NCBI GenBank assembly: GCA_037127315.1
Contig: JBBBDQ010001943.1
Coordinates: 92,001-156,000, forward strand
Direction: 5' to 3'
DNA: 64,000 nt
From: Ascarosepion bandense
Taxonomy: Eukaryota; Mollusca; Cephalopoda; Sepiida; Sepiidae
Both the position numbers and the translations under genes were made by a program. Numbering within the stretch: the stretch's first letter is position 1; each line of letters begins with the position of its first letter. This document shows positions 22,063-32,001 of the stretch, one piece after another. Under the pieces are notes generated by a model. That model was not told the origin of the DNA. It did no database searches and saw nothing but the letters and a program-made list of their open reading frames with translations.

Positions 22063-22095
22063 AAAAAAGGTCATACTTTTAGTATGACCTTTTTT
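22063..22095. repeat. 15 bp-arm perfect hairpin
   Basis: AAAAAAGGTCATACT and AGTATGACCTTTTTT are exact reverse complements around a TTT loop. The related copy at 14.2 kb has only a decayed version, so the hairpin may be specific to this copy. Confidence 0.9.
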
Positions 22096-22231
22096 GAATT
22101 GTTAAGTAGATCTCTATTCTGCTAAGTTAAATTGAACATACACATAATTTATTCTGTCTTCCCACATCCGTAAATAACAAACGTATTGTTTCTTATATTC
22201 AAGTGAAAATCATTTTCACAACAATCAGTTA

Positions 22232-22289
22232 ACATTGCCTGATGACGAAGTAAAAATCCCGAACCATAGATATTTCTGTCTTGCAATGT
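22232..22289 (+). ncRNA. Hammerhead-ribozyme-like motif, copy 3
   Basis: Helix I ACATTGC (22232-22238) / GCAATGT (22283-22289); core CTGATGA (22239-22245); an extra C; helix II weakened (GAAGT against ATCCC); GAAC in place of GAAA (22261-22264); helix III region ending ATTTCTG; GTC at 22278-22280, followed by two extra T before helix I. The right arm ATTTCTG here and the left arm CAGAAAT in copy 1 are complementary, suggesting an ancestral 7 bp helix III. Likely inactive. Confidence 0.6.
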
Positions 22290-22330
22290 AAACTATATTA
22301 ATTCTAAATACAAAAACAAACATAGAATCG

Positions 22331-22353
22331 CCGACTGACTACAATTCAGTCGG
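22331..22353. repeat. 8 bp-arm hairpin
   Basis: CCGACTGA and TCAGTCGG are exact complements around CTACAAT, lying between two hammerhead motifs. Confidence 0.85.
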
Positions 22354-22387
22354 GTTTCAAACCTGGGTATAAAAAATCTGATGTCTA

Positions 22388-22433
22388 ACCCTACTGATGA
22401 GCTGTGATACAGCGAAACAGATCTGTCTGCGGA
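22388..22433 (+). ncRNA. Hammerhead-ribozyme motif with complete canonical core
   Basis: Core CTGATGA (22394-22400) is joined without extra bases to helix II GCTGT (22401-22405) / ACAGC (22409-22413), perfect, with a GAT loop. GAAA is at 22414-22417. Helix III CAG/CTG (22418-22425, AT loop) leads to GTC (22425-22427). Helix I is short and imperfect: CCCTA (22389-22393) against TGCGG (22428-22432) gives A-T, U-G, one mismatch and two C-G pairs. All conserved core nucleotides are present. Hammerheads are established components of Penelope-like elements and PLE 3' sequence begins right after this motif. Confidence 0.8.
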
Positions 22434-22436
22434 TGA

Positions 22437-22650
22437 ATATATATATATATATATTTAGTATCGAGGCAGCAGATAATTTTCTAAACATAAGAGACAATGA
22501 ATGTTTATTATGTTTAATCATGAGCCGTTCTAAACATCGTATTTTGGTTTTAATTTCAGTTGAAAATAAAGACAAAAATTCTCTAACATTTGGATAATTT
22601 TTTATTAAGTTGGTTCTAAGCTTTCGGCTCACATGACCCATATTCATCAG
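22437..22650 (-). mobile_element. Penelope-like element terminal fragment (inverted)
   Basis: On the minus strand it reads CTGATGAATATGGGTCATGTG, then AGCCGAAAGCTTAGAACC and on through GAAATTAAAACCAAAATACG and ATTCATTGTC to an (AT)n run, matching the plus-strand copies at 23.05 and 60.45 kb. It meets the next copy tail to head at 22650. Confidence 0.8.
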
Positions 22651-23195
22651 ATGATCAGAATAAAATTAAACAACATTTCTTAGAAAAACATAGCCATGTA
22701 TGCAATATCAGACAGATTTTAGTCAACAATACAATAATTCAGCACTCATACACACAGTAAAAAACCATCAGATATTGTAGGCCATCTACATTAAAACCAA
22801 ACAACCCACACTTAATAAAATCACGTTTAAATCTGGTCAAAACACAATTCATTGCATTTAAATATATGATTCTGTTAACGTTTCGAGCACTCACGCGGTG
22901 TAACATCATAGAACCGCATTACAAATTTACGAACTGCGTTTGCTATTTGGTAACTGTTATCCTTGCTTAGCAAAGTTTTATATCAACACAAGATAAAATC
23001 GTCGGTGATGGTGAATGTTATAGCGCTACCGTCTTAATAACCTCTCTGAAGATGGCTCATGTGAGCCGAAAGCTTAGAAGCAACGTAACAAAAATTATCC
23101 AAACGTTGGAAAATTTTTGTCTTTCACCTGAAATTAAAGCCAAAATACGATATTTAAAACAAATCATGATTAAACATAATAGACATCCATTGCCT

Positions 23196-23248
<53 letters not shown>

Positions 23249-23250
23249 TA
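22651..23250 (+). mobile_element. Penelope-like element 3' part
   Basis: Matches 60085-60627 over its length: AACAACATTTCTTAGAAAAAC, ACAGATTTTAGTC, CCACACTTAATAAAATCACG, then CTCTGAAGATGGCTCATG, GAAATTAAAGCCAAAATACG, and ends in (TA)n at 23199-23244. The coding part (RT) is missing. Together with 22437-22650 it forms an inverted pair. Confidence 0.8.
23046..23071 (+). ncRNA. Hammerhead-like core (CUGANGA-helix-GAAA) in the PLE 3' part
   Basis: CTGAAGA (23046-23052), an extra T, a perfect 6 bp helix GGCTCA/TGAGCC, then GAAA (23068-23071). GCTTAGAAGC follows and could form a 4 bp helix III, but no NUH cleavage triplet or helix I partner is clear. The same module is at 60444-60469 (+) and 22650-22622 (-). 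Confidence 0.45.
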
Positions 23251-23284
23251 TATAAAAATTTGGGAGTTTGCCCAGGTTCGAGTC

Positions 23285-23775
23285 TTACTAAGATACAGCC
23301 TTCTATGTTACAATCCACTGGACAAGCCATATTAAATAATAAACAAGTTTTTTATTTCTGGTTTTTAACAGTAATGTCCGGCCCTATTTGCTTCCTCTTT
23401 TCTGTTTGTAGATGGTGTAATCCTATAGAATGGTGACATCTTCTATTCCTGTAACCGGTGCTGGGTGATGTTCATACACGTGTTTGTTTTCATATTTTCC
23501 ATTGTGTTTGCATATTGTCCAATGTAAATATTACCCCACTCTATCGCGACGATTTTCATATTCATTTGGGACAAACACAGAATATCCTGAGGTTAGATAG
23601 TTTATTGCATTTTGGATTCACATTATTATGTATAATGTTTGTCTGAAAGTTCCAAGTGAAAAGACTTTGGTCTTGCGCTGCAAGATTAAAGCTTTCTTTT
23701 TCAGACTTTAATCCAGTTGCACGTAACCATCGATGAGTATTAACTTTATCAACATTGGGTTTATTAGCACGTTTT
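23285..23775 (-). pseudogene. R2-like LINE fragment, copy 2 (endonuclease/connector part)
   Basis: Aligns with 14850-15340: GGACAAGCCATATTAAATAAT, AATGTCCGG, GCTGGGTGATGTTCATAC, then TATCAACATTGGGTTTATTAGC. It ends abruptly in a TTTA repeat at about 23775. No frame is open. Confidence 0.85.
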
Positions 23776-23889
23776 ATTTATTTATTTATTTATTTATTTT
23801 TATTATCATTATTACTATTACATCATTTTTGTGACGATGATTGTAATTATGGTCTATATTGTTTCGGGCCTTATGAAGAGTTCCTTTCT

Positions 23890-24910
23890 TCTTCTTTGAT
23901 TAAAAAAACATTTGCTTCATTGGCCAAAAGTTTATTACCCTCTTTGACCTAAAGTTCATTGACCTTTTTTTAATGTTTATTTGATTATTTTTTAAAGTAC
24001 AATCAAGTCTTTGACATAAAGTTCGTTTAACATATAGGCAATTTAACACTTTAATGTAAAGTTCATTCAATTCTTTAACTAAAGTTTATTTAATTCTTAA
24101 ACGAAAGTTTATTTCATTGATCTAAAGTACATTTACCTCATTGATAGAAAGATCATTTGCTTCTAGGACTTATTTTTGATTTACTTCTTTGACATAAGTT
24201 TAATTAACTGTATGATCTAAAGGTCATTTGCCTCTTAAACTAAAATTACATTTATATCTTTGACCTAAGTTTGATTTATTTATTTAAACTAAAGTTCATT
24301 TACTTCTTTGTGCTAAAGTTTTCTTTTACATGTTTCAACTAAATTTACTTCTTTCCATTAAATTTATTTGCATACTGGACCTAAAGTTTAGTTACCTCTT
24401 TAGCGTAATTTTCATTTACCTGTTAGAACTACATTTTAATTAACCTCTTTGACCAAAAGTTCTTTTGCTTCTTTTATCTAAAATTCCCTTTGACTTAATT
24501 TTCATTTAACCCTTTAGTCTAAAGTTCATTTAACTCTTTGACCTAATGTTCATTAATCTATTTGATATAATGTTATTTTACTACTTTGAACTAAATATCA
24601 TTTACGTTGGACCTGAAGTAGATATACATCTTTCTCTACATTTACCCCTTTTAACTAAAGTTCATTAAACTCTTTAAATTATACGTTATTTAACCTCTTT
24701 GATTTTAAGTTCATTTACCTCTTGACCTAAAGATCATTTAACACTTTGAACACTTTCGTTTGCTTCTTTGACCTATATTTTATTTGAATCCTTGACTTAA
24801 AATTCATTTAACTCCTTGACTAAAAGTCCATTTACTTCTTTGACCTATATTTCATTTGCTTTGTTTACCTTAAAGTTTATTTACATATTTGACCTAATAT
24901 TCATTTACAT
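23890..24910. repeat. Degenerate ~22-24 bp minisatellite, about 1 kb
   Basis: The phrase CTTTGACCTAAAGTTCATTTAC recurs in dozens of variants (for example TTTGACATAAAGTTCGTTTA, TTTAACTAAAGTTTATTTAA, TTTGACCTATATTTCATTTG). Divergence between units is high, so the array is old. Confidence 0.85.
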
Positions 24911-25587
24911 AAATTATTCATGAAATAGACTTGTATAAGTTGTGTGTATGTGTAACATAAGTCTAGCTTATCTATACGGGATTCGGATGATGTAATGAGC
25001 TTGGAGTAAATACTCACTAGAAACTAACCTACATGACCCCGATTAATTGACTCCATGCTATCTACTTGTGTTTGAATATTATGCTCACTTTTTAACGTTA
25101 TATTGTTATGTCTCTATGATCAATGATACATATGAGAAACGTACTTGCATTGATTCTTGTGTAAAGCTCCCTAAATCTTTTGGCTTTGCAGCATAATTCT
25201 TTAGCTTGCATACAAGCTTTCGGTAGGATTCGCATTTTAAAGCTTGTTAAGAGTTGGTTGAATATTATAAGCGTTCAAGGTGTCATACCACCCCTAACAT
25301 TACAAAAATTCGTTAACTCATACATGAGGCTTATCGCCTGTGAATGTATCAACCTTCTTGCAGGATTTGTATCAATTATAAAATCTACGAGAAGATGCCA
25401 ATTCGTAGATAGTTCAACATCGAAGCGTATGGTAAATATAAATTTGATTAGGACCCAAATGGTAGACCAAAATTAGTTAAGACACGCAATACATATCCGA
25501 CTTTCAAGTTAGATGAATGGAATGAAATAGGCGCTCAGGTACACAGAGATCCTTTGAGCACGATTGATAATGAAACTGATGATGATG
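24911..25587. other. Gene-free stretch with an unassigned 98-codon open frame
   Basis: The frame at 25180-25476 (+) begins at a non-ATG codon of the plus strand and encodes no motif I recognise. I do not call it a gene. Confidence 0.35.
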
Positions 25588-25644
25588 TTTATTAAAGAAT
25601 TCATCCAGCTGGCATCATGCCAGTTGGATGAATTCTTTAATAAA
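25588..25644. repeat. 57 bp near-perfect palindrome
   Basis: Arms of 28 bp (25588-25615 and 25617-25644) flank a single C. Landmarks are TTTATTAAAGAATTCATCC and GGATGAATTCTTTAATAAA. There is one mismatch (CAGCTGG against CAGTTGG). Confidence 0.95.
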
Positions 25645-26434
25645 CAATGGGAAATCGAAGATAGAGCAAAGAATTTCCCAGTCAGATCGTGGCGACTGTG
25701 GGTGGTATGTTCTTTGAAAAATGAGTTCTGTGTGATTGAATTTAGTCAAATGATTTGACTGATGAGTAAATCTCGTGATCAACAACCAAAAAACCAAAAA
25801 TGTTGAGTTGTATGACGGTGAGAGATATTGTTGGAATATTGAAGAGGTTTATTCTATCTGGGTTTAAGAAAAGCCACTAGATAAGATTGGTAATAAAAAC
25901 GCCCTATATATATATACGTGTAAAACAAATAGAATTATGAAGTGAGCTGGTGTCATGTCATGCCTGAGAGACGAAACGGTAATGGGTCTTCAAATATGAA
26001 TAGTATTCAAGCCCAAGTAAAAGCCAATTAATGATAATTTTGATTTTTCAGGAAAGACGATACGTTTTACTCGTAGCGTTTTTCTTCCCCAAGTCGATTG
26101 TGGCGATCTACAACTTTCTATCCTTTGTGACTCATAGCAATATTTGTATTTTTCTATCTTTCTCCATCTCTCTGCTTTCTGCCATTCACAAGTTCAGTTT
26201 GTAGGTTGTTTGCCTTTGCACTTTTAGCTTTCAATATGTCCTGCGAGTGTCATTCAAAGTGCCATGTTTGTTAATTTTACTTACAACATCCTAGTTAAAC
26301 ACATGTTTCATGGTATTCTCAGCATTTTTCAATAAGAGCTACTGTCACAATATCCCGAATTCACCGCCTTATAGGAAGATTGATATTACATAGCAATTCA
26401 TCAGTCTTTTCTTTGTTCCCTTTTTGTGATTTGG

Positions 26435-26600
26435 ATCTGCGTGTGGTGTAAGTGTTAGAGTTTCGGAATGAGCAACAGCAGAGCCACGTTCGAGGTCCAG
26501 TCGGGTTCGTTACAAGCATTAATGCACAAATACTCTTAACAAACTGTAAATCTCTCTTTTATGGGTTAAATAGTAAGATCTGTATCCGAAACAAATTATA
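26435..26600 (+). repeat. tRNA-like SINE remnant of another type
   Basis: GTGGTGTAAGTGTTAGAGTT resembles an A-box and ACGTTCGAGGTCC a B-box, about 45 bases apart, as in a tRNA-derived SINE head. A TTTATGGGTTAAATAGTAAG segment downstream recalls the body of the common SINE here. Confidence 0.5.
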
Positions 26601-27650
26601 AGTATTCTAAAACAAAAATGTTAATCTTGCAAAAGAATTATTAATACAATCAAAAGCGTTTCGGATTTAAATATCCAACAACGTGTTGCTAAACCGTAAA
26701 AATCAAGTTAATCAAGCAATTTCTCTATCTATTCTTAACTATAGAAAATCGGAGAAAACTTTCTCTTGGTTTTCTCTGAGAGCCAAACAGCTACGGCGGG
26801 AGTGGTGGGCATTAGGTCTAAAATAATAATAGAAATTAGATTGATGATGACGATGATGATGATGGTTGTAGTAGCAAGGGATAGTAATGTTGAGGTGGTT
26901 GTTAATGATTTTAATCATGAATGAACGAATAATCTGTAGTCATCTTATTTGGCGAGCATAATGACTCAAACAATAATATCAATAATAATTCTTATAATTA
27001 TAAGGAAATCAAGTTGTATTTTTCTTTTCTGACAAAAGTATGCTTTCTTGTCGCGTCTCTGTCTCGTCTGCTAATGCAATCAAGTATTCGCGGCATTAGT
27101 GCGATTTGTTTTTAGTGTTAAGTTTTGTTTTTATTTTTCAATAAAAAAAAACACTTAATGTTCATATCATTTCTTCTGTTTCTTTTATTTCTTCAACTTT
27201 TTCATTCCAATATCATTTTCTTTTTTTTTTTTTTTGCAATGTTTTCATAAACAATTAAAATCATCCTCCAAACAAGATTGCGGTTTTGTGATGCGGGTCT
27301 TTATTTTCCGGATTATGGATTCAAACCAAGATTGTGTCTTCTGCTTTCGTATAAAAGATTACTGCCGTCAACGACGCTCTACTAATTATATTTTCTTCTC
27401 GTACCTCTTCCATCTTTCCAGCAAATACAATGCTAATTTGATGCAATAAAACAATACACTAGACTGGACTGGAACTATATTTTTTAAAACTGACATTGTC
27501 ATCTCCATTTAAAGAGTCAGGACTTGAAATGTGTTCTTTATTTATTTTGAAAACAAAATGAAAATACAGGTTGACGAAATTTCGCTTCAATCATAAATTC
27601 TACGCAGGTCCTTATTCTTTCTTTTTTCTATAATATTCAAAACAAAAATT
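26601..27650. other. Gene-free stretch
   Basis: Contains a GATGATGAC run near 26843-26865 and T-rich tracts. No feature can be supported. Confidence 0.4.
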
Positions 27651-27651
27651 C

Positions 27652-27692
<41 letters not shown>
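27651..27692. repeat. (TTA)n microsatellite
   Basis: About 14 TTA repeats. Confidence 0.97.
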
Positions 27693-28012
27693 CTTCTTTC
27701 GCACAATGTTTTTCAACAGGGATCTTGCATTATGGGTGTTCACCTTCAAGTTGTATGACCTCAAACAGATAGCAGCTTTCACAGAATATTAGCAGTGTTA
27801 AGATTTATATGACCTAAGAAGGTTACTAGAAAGAGCCACATCGATAAATTGGCTTTTTCCTGTTTTTGTTTTTTTGTTTTATTTTGTATTGTTTAGGCGT
27901 TGTTTTACTTTTACAACGACAGTGATGTCTAGTTTGGTAAGCTGAATGATGCGACCGTTTTGGATGTTGAAATCCCACAGAATCTTAACTTGATCGTTTT
28001 CGATCACCTCTT

Positions 28013-28013
28013 A

Positions 28014-28064
<51 letters not shown>
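28013..28064. repeat. (TTA)n microsatellite at the 3' end of an R2-like LINE
   Basis: About 17 TTA repeats directly precede, on the plus strand, the conserved LINE 3' tail; on the minus strand this is a TAA-rich tail like that near 14490. Confidence 0.9.
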
Positions 28065-28066
<2 letters not shown>

Positions 28067-29148
28067 ATTTCTGCTATGGTCACACTACCTACCAAGTCTG
28101 CGGGAAGACCTAAGGCAGGTAGTGGTGTGTTGTTCTCACAATTATTTGTTTTTCTAACTTTCATAACAGCAACAGCCTTACATGGAAAAGTTCTTCTTAA
28201 TGTGTGGGCTATACTTATCAATTTTTTAAAATTTCTTTTAAGCTGGAATTTCTAAGAGTTTTTTTTTAATGTATTTGTGTGTTCATTTTTTTTTTTTTGT
28301 TTTTTTTTTCATTTCAAGCGTACCTACTTATATTTGGCACTATTCTTGTTCTCAATATATTTTTTTTTTAATTTCTTGATCGCTATGACACATTTCGATA
28401 TGCAAGCCATATTAATGAGTAGGCAAGATTTTATTTTTGAATTCTGAAAATTATGTTTAGCCAATTTGCTTTAGTCTTCCTTTCTTTAAAGATAGTGTAA
28501 TCCCATAGAATTGTGATATCTTCTATTTCTGTAGCCGATGCTGGGTGATGTTTATACCAATGTTTGTTAACATTTTTTCCAAAGTGTTTGAATATTGTCC
28601 AGTGTAAATATTGCACTACTCTATCGTGATGATTTTTATATTCATTTGGTGCAAGTACAGAACATCCTGAGATTAGATGGTCTATAGCTTCCTAAAATTT
28701 GTCATAGAAACTGCATCTTGGATTTACACTATTATTTCTGGTATTTGTCTGAACGTTCTCGTGAAAAGACCCTTGTCTTGTCCTGCAAGAATAAAGCCTT
28801 TCCTTTCAGGCTTTAATCCAAATGCTTTTAATTATCGATGAGTATTAACTTTATCAACATTGGGTTTATTAGCACGTTCTGAATATTGGCCATTGTCTTT
28901 CCAGCGTTGATTCATCAATTCAGAAGCTTCATCTTTGTCCTTTCTTCATATTTTTGCTGCAGCACTTTATTCTTGGGGTTTGTTTCTGTTTCCTACAGAA
29001 ACTATTAATGTGAATCCCGTTTGTATTTGCAACCTTCTTTTATGATTGAATATTTTTCTTTCTGTTTTCATGTTGTCTAAATAATTTTATTATCCATTCC
29101 TTTGTTATTTCCATGTATATTAGTGAGCCAATAGTTCTTGTCTTGTAT
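28065..29148 (-). pseudogene. R2-like LINE, copy 3, 3' segment
   Basis: Matches 14500-15600: TACCAAGTCTGCGGGAAGACC, GGCAGGTAGTGGTGTGTTGTT, GCTGGGTGATGTTTATACC and TATCGATGAGTATTAACTTT. It stops at GTAT, the target site of an LTR element, and resumes at 32958. Heavily mutated. Confidence 0.88.
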
Positions 29149-29574
29149 TGTAATATAACAATCTGGCCCCACCCGAGGAAGGCTGATGCAAGCGAGGGTG
29201 TTTCCGGTCGTTGAAAGGAACGGATGTCGTTTGACCTTATTTCCGGCAGCAGCGGAAATAACTACAGAAGCAAACAGAACAGGTGTCTCTGAGAATTACG
29301 TGGGCGTGCGTGGGCGAGGCAAAACCGGAAGAAAAAGTCCCGGTTCTGGAAGATTATAAAAAGACCTCGGCACACGGATTCGCCAGTAGAGGAGCAACAG
29401 AGATCGGCCGGTGAAGAGAGAGACACAACAGATAAGACTACACTCCCGTCAACCCATTAGAAGCGCGCTCTCTCAATTCTCTGTTCCCTATGCTACACGG
29501 TTCATCGTCATTAATAAAAATATAACTTTATATTTTTATATATATGCGTGTTTGTTGTTTGGCGATATATAACA
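29149..29574 (+). repeat. 5' LTR
   Basis: Begins TGTAATATAAC and ends ATATATAACA. It has a TATA box in GATTATAAAAAGACC (about 29352) and a poly(A)-type signal in ATTAATAAAAATA (about 29511). It differs from the 3' LTR by GAAGC/GAGGC, a GA repeat unit, GGCGATA/GTCGATA and TG/TA at the first dinucleotide. Confidence 0.95.
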
Positions 29575-29584
29575 GACGCATAAT

Positions 29585-29602
29585 TGGTGCCAAGTGACTT
29601 GC
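29585..29602 (+). promoter_or_regulatory. Primer binding site
   Basis: TGGTGCCAAGTGACTTGC lies 10 bases after the LTR end and starts with TGG, complementary to a tRNA CCA end. The specific tRNA is not assigned. Confidence 0.7.
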
Positions 29603-29813
29603 TGTTTTGAGACAACAAAACAGATGCGAGCTGGTTGCCACGGCGACGATTGAAATTCAACGGACTTAAAACTACCAGATAGAAAGAAAAAAGAAGACGA
29701 AAATAGAAGCAGCCGCACGACTATAGACATCAGCCAAGGTAGGTGACTCTTTGATTTGATAGTGTGTGTATTCTCTGCTCTTGTTTATAATAAGTCTAGT
29801 TAGAGAAAAAAAA

Positions 29814-30254
29814 ATGGAACAGCATACTTTTGCCGATTTTGTTCAAGGTCTGACCCTAGAATTGAGAAATGTGGCTTGTTCGGTGTCGAACACTTTAAGG
29901 GGAGAAGCTTTTTTAAAAAATATACAGCCATTAGCATGCAAAAAAGATGGTGGTTGTAGTGCTTGGTTGGAGGATATGGAGAGGTACTTTAAAGTTGTGC
30001 GCGTGGCAGAAGAAGACAAGTGTCAGGCAGCTCTTCTCACAACAAGGGGAGCTGTTGGACACTATGTATATAGACTAATCGCTAGTAACCCACAACTCAC
30101 ATGGAAGGAGTTAAAAACTTCCTTAGAGGAATATTACGGATTGGTTTTAGACCCTGACGCACGGTTAGTCGAATTAGTGAACATTAGGCAGGGTAGAAGG
30201 GAGGGGGCGCAGGACTACATGCAGAGAGTAGTACGCCTAGCGGAGAGTGCATAG
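29814..30254 (+). pseudogene. Truncated gag (N-terminal part)
   Basis: 146 codons from ATG (AAAAAAAAATGG context). The WLEDMERYFKV motif and a LKTSLEEYY segment, then a NIRQG...DYMQRVVRLA end, match the retrotransposon Gag (capsid N-domain) pattern in which a W-(L)-E precedes a helical domain. Translation stops right after RLAESA, where the capsid should continue, so the C-terminal domain and nucleocapsid are lost. A splice-donor-like CTGTAAGTAT follows at 30297. Confidence 0.8.
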
Positions 30255-30911
30255 GTTGGGGTTGACGGGAGGAATAAAGTTGAGATATTTACCTATCTGT
30301 AAGTATAAAACATCTGAGTTAATGATTTATTTTTTTTTGTTAATATTTTACCATATATGTGAAGTGAGTTTACTGGTATGTTGCTTAATTAATCTTACTT
30401 TTATTGAGTAAGTGAAATGTAAAATCATGTAAAGGAAGTTTCTTCTACTCTTTAAAATGGATAATTGGATTAACTTGTTGATAACAATGTTTTCTTTGGT
30501 TTGTGCAGTGTTAGGTTTTCTTTTTTTTTTTGGATTTCTTTTCAATGACTGTACACTACAAAATGATTTACATTTCTATGTTTGTGAATTATGCTTTTGT
30601 GCAGGTTCCCATCAATTCAACATCCTCTGTGAATTTTCATTTATGTGACTTGGGAAATATCTTTTGAAGATATATTAATTTCTGAAAACTTTATATTGAC
30701 ACGGATAGACCTGCAGATTCCACAGTTGATCGGAACAAAAAGAAAGAACAACTGAAAAGTCTTGTAGACTTATTGGCTGATATGCTATAGGATTGGGAAA
30801 GAAGCAGTGGGAGGATTAACGATAGTTTAAGTGAAATAGTTAGGAAGATACAAACGTGGAAAATTATTAATAGTATCTAAAGCATAAAGTAAATTATACG
30901 TCTCTGGTTCA
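30255..30911 (+). other. Internal region of the LTR element without clear coding
   Basis: Contains a T-rich stretch and a splice-acceptor-like TTTTGTGCAG (30595-30604). With the donor-like site at 30297 this could reflect subgenomic env splicing, but that is speculation. Confidence 0.3.
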
Positions 30912-31373
30912 GTGGTTTGGTCCCCGATTACGCAGAAATTTCCCAATTTTTCAGTGGACACCATGCCGGTAGAATTGCGCGATATGGAGGAGATTCCTAT
31001 CCGCAAACTAGTAAATACCTTGGAACAGATAGATATGGAAAGATTTAGTGAAGGATATGAAGAACTCCCGAAGAAGTTGACGATAGGAGTCATTGCTGGC
31101 ATAGTCGGCGTTATGATAATCCTTGGAATAATAGCTAGGAAGCGGATTTTTAAGTGTGAAAGAAGCAACAGTGCTTCGGGAAAGGAAAGGGAGTTATCCG
31201 TTGTGAATAGTACTCCGGGGTCAACGGGTGTTCAACACTCAAATGTCTCTGCGTTAAACAGAGAGATGTCAACAAATCAGATATGCTTGGATTCGAATCC
31301 AGAGGAAGTAGTTCAAGGAATAGAAGACATTGTACAAACTAAGGAACTACGAGTCACGGGTCCATTTTTTTAG
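30912..31373 (+). CDS. Env-like C-terminal ORF with one transmembrane segment
   Basis: 153 codons. Residues 1-55 are amphipathic and acidic; residues 56-74 (LTIGVIAGIVGVMIILGII) form one strongly hydrophobic membrane segment, followed by ARKR, a cysteine at residue 82 and a polar tail of about 70 residues. This is the layout of the membrane anchor and cytoplasmic tail of a class of retroviral-type Env proteins, and its place just before the 3' LTR fits. No surface subunit, fusion peptide or furin site is present. A captured host membrane protein is the alternative. Residues from about 36 onward are repeated in the next ORF. Confidence 0.55.
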   Translation: MVWSPITQKFPNFSVDTMPVELRDMEEIPIRKLVNTLEQIDMERFSEGYEELPKKLTIGVIAGIVGVMIILGIIARKRIFKCERSNSASGKERELSVVNSTPGSTGVQHSNVSALNREMSTNQICLDSNPEEVVQGIEDIVQTKELRVTGPFF

Positions 31374-31999
31374 ACTAAATTAATATAGATGAAACCTCTA
31401 ATCCTCCACAAGTAAATTGCATGCGGATTAACGTTGGAATCAGGGTAATTTTCTTCATTTTCTATTGAACATTTCTCGGTCAGACTATGAATGATATGTA
31501 CTGCAGATACCTTGGAACAGATAGATATGGAAAGATTTAGTGAAGGATATGAAGAACTCCCGAAGAAGTTGACGATAGGAGTCATTGCTGGCATAGTCGG
31601 CGTTATGATAATCCTTGGAATAATAGCTAGGAAGCGGATTTTTAAGTGTGAAAGAAGCAACAGTGCTTCGGGAAAGGAAAGGGAGTTATCCGTTGTGAAT
31701 AGTACTCCGGGGTCAACGGGTGTTCAACACTCAAATGTCTCTGCGTTAAACAGAGAGATGTCAACAAATCAGATATGCTTGGATTCGAATCCAGAGGAAG
31801 TAGTTCAAGGAATAGAAGACATTGTACAAACTAAGGAACTACGAGTCACGGGTCCATTTTTTTAGACTAAATTAATATAGATGAAACCTCTAATCCTCCA
31901 CAAGTAAATTGCATGCGGATTAACGTTGGAATCAGGGTAATTTTCTTCATTTTCTATTAAACATTTCTCGGTCAGACTATGAATGATATGTACTGCAGA
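31016..31999 (+). repeat. 492 bp tandem duplication covering the env-like ORF end
   Basis: 31016-31507 and 31508-31999 are identical except for TATTGAAC against TATTAAAC. The junction is GCAGA|TACCTTGG. It happened after most of the element's other decay, probably very recently. Confidence 0.97.
31491..31865 (+). CDS. Second copy of the env-like membrane ORF
   Basis: 124 codons, the same membrane segment and tail as the preceding ORF, but with a new N-terminus (MICTAD) read from the duplicated 3' non-coding sequence. Whether it is expressed is unknown. Confidence 0.5.
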   Translation: MICTADTLEQIDMERFSEGYEELPKKLTIGVIAGIVGVMIILGIIARKRIFKCERSNSASGKERELSVVNSTPGSTGVQHSNVSALNREMSTNQICLDSNPEEVVQGIEDIVQTKELRVTGPFF

Positions 32000-32001
32000 T
32001 A

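Larger units (their letters stand above)
21850..22330 (+). repeat. Hammerhead-bearing repeat family, copy 3
   Basis: It matches the minus-strand copy at 14.48-13.95 kb from CACTCAAAGATC onward, including AAAATGATGGGATACAGAG, CTTGTAACAATAATGG, CATCCGTAAATAACAAACG, the ribozyme-like motif and AAACTATATTAATTCTAAATAC. It continues directly into a second hammerhead motif, without (TA)n between. Confidence 0.75.

Noticed and set aside
25180..25476. 98-codon open frame as a host gene
   Set aside because: No ATG-initiated domain, no recognisable motif, no splice context.
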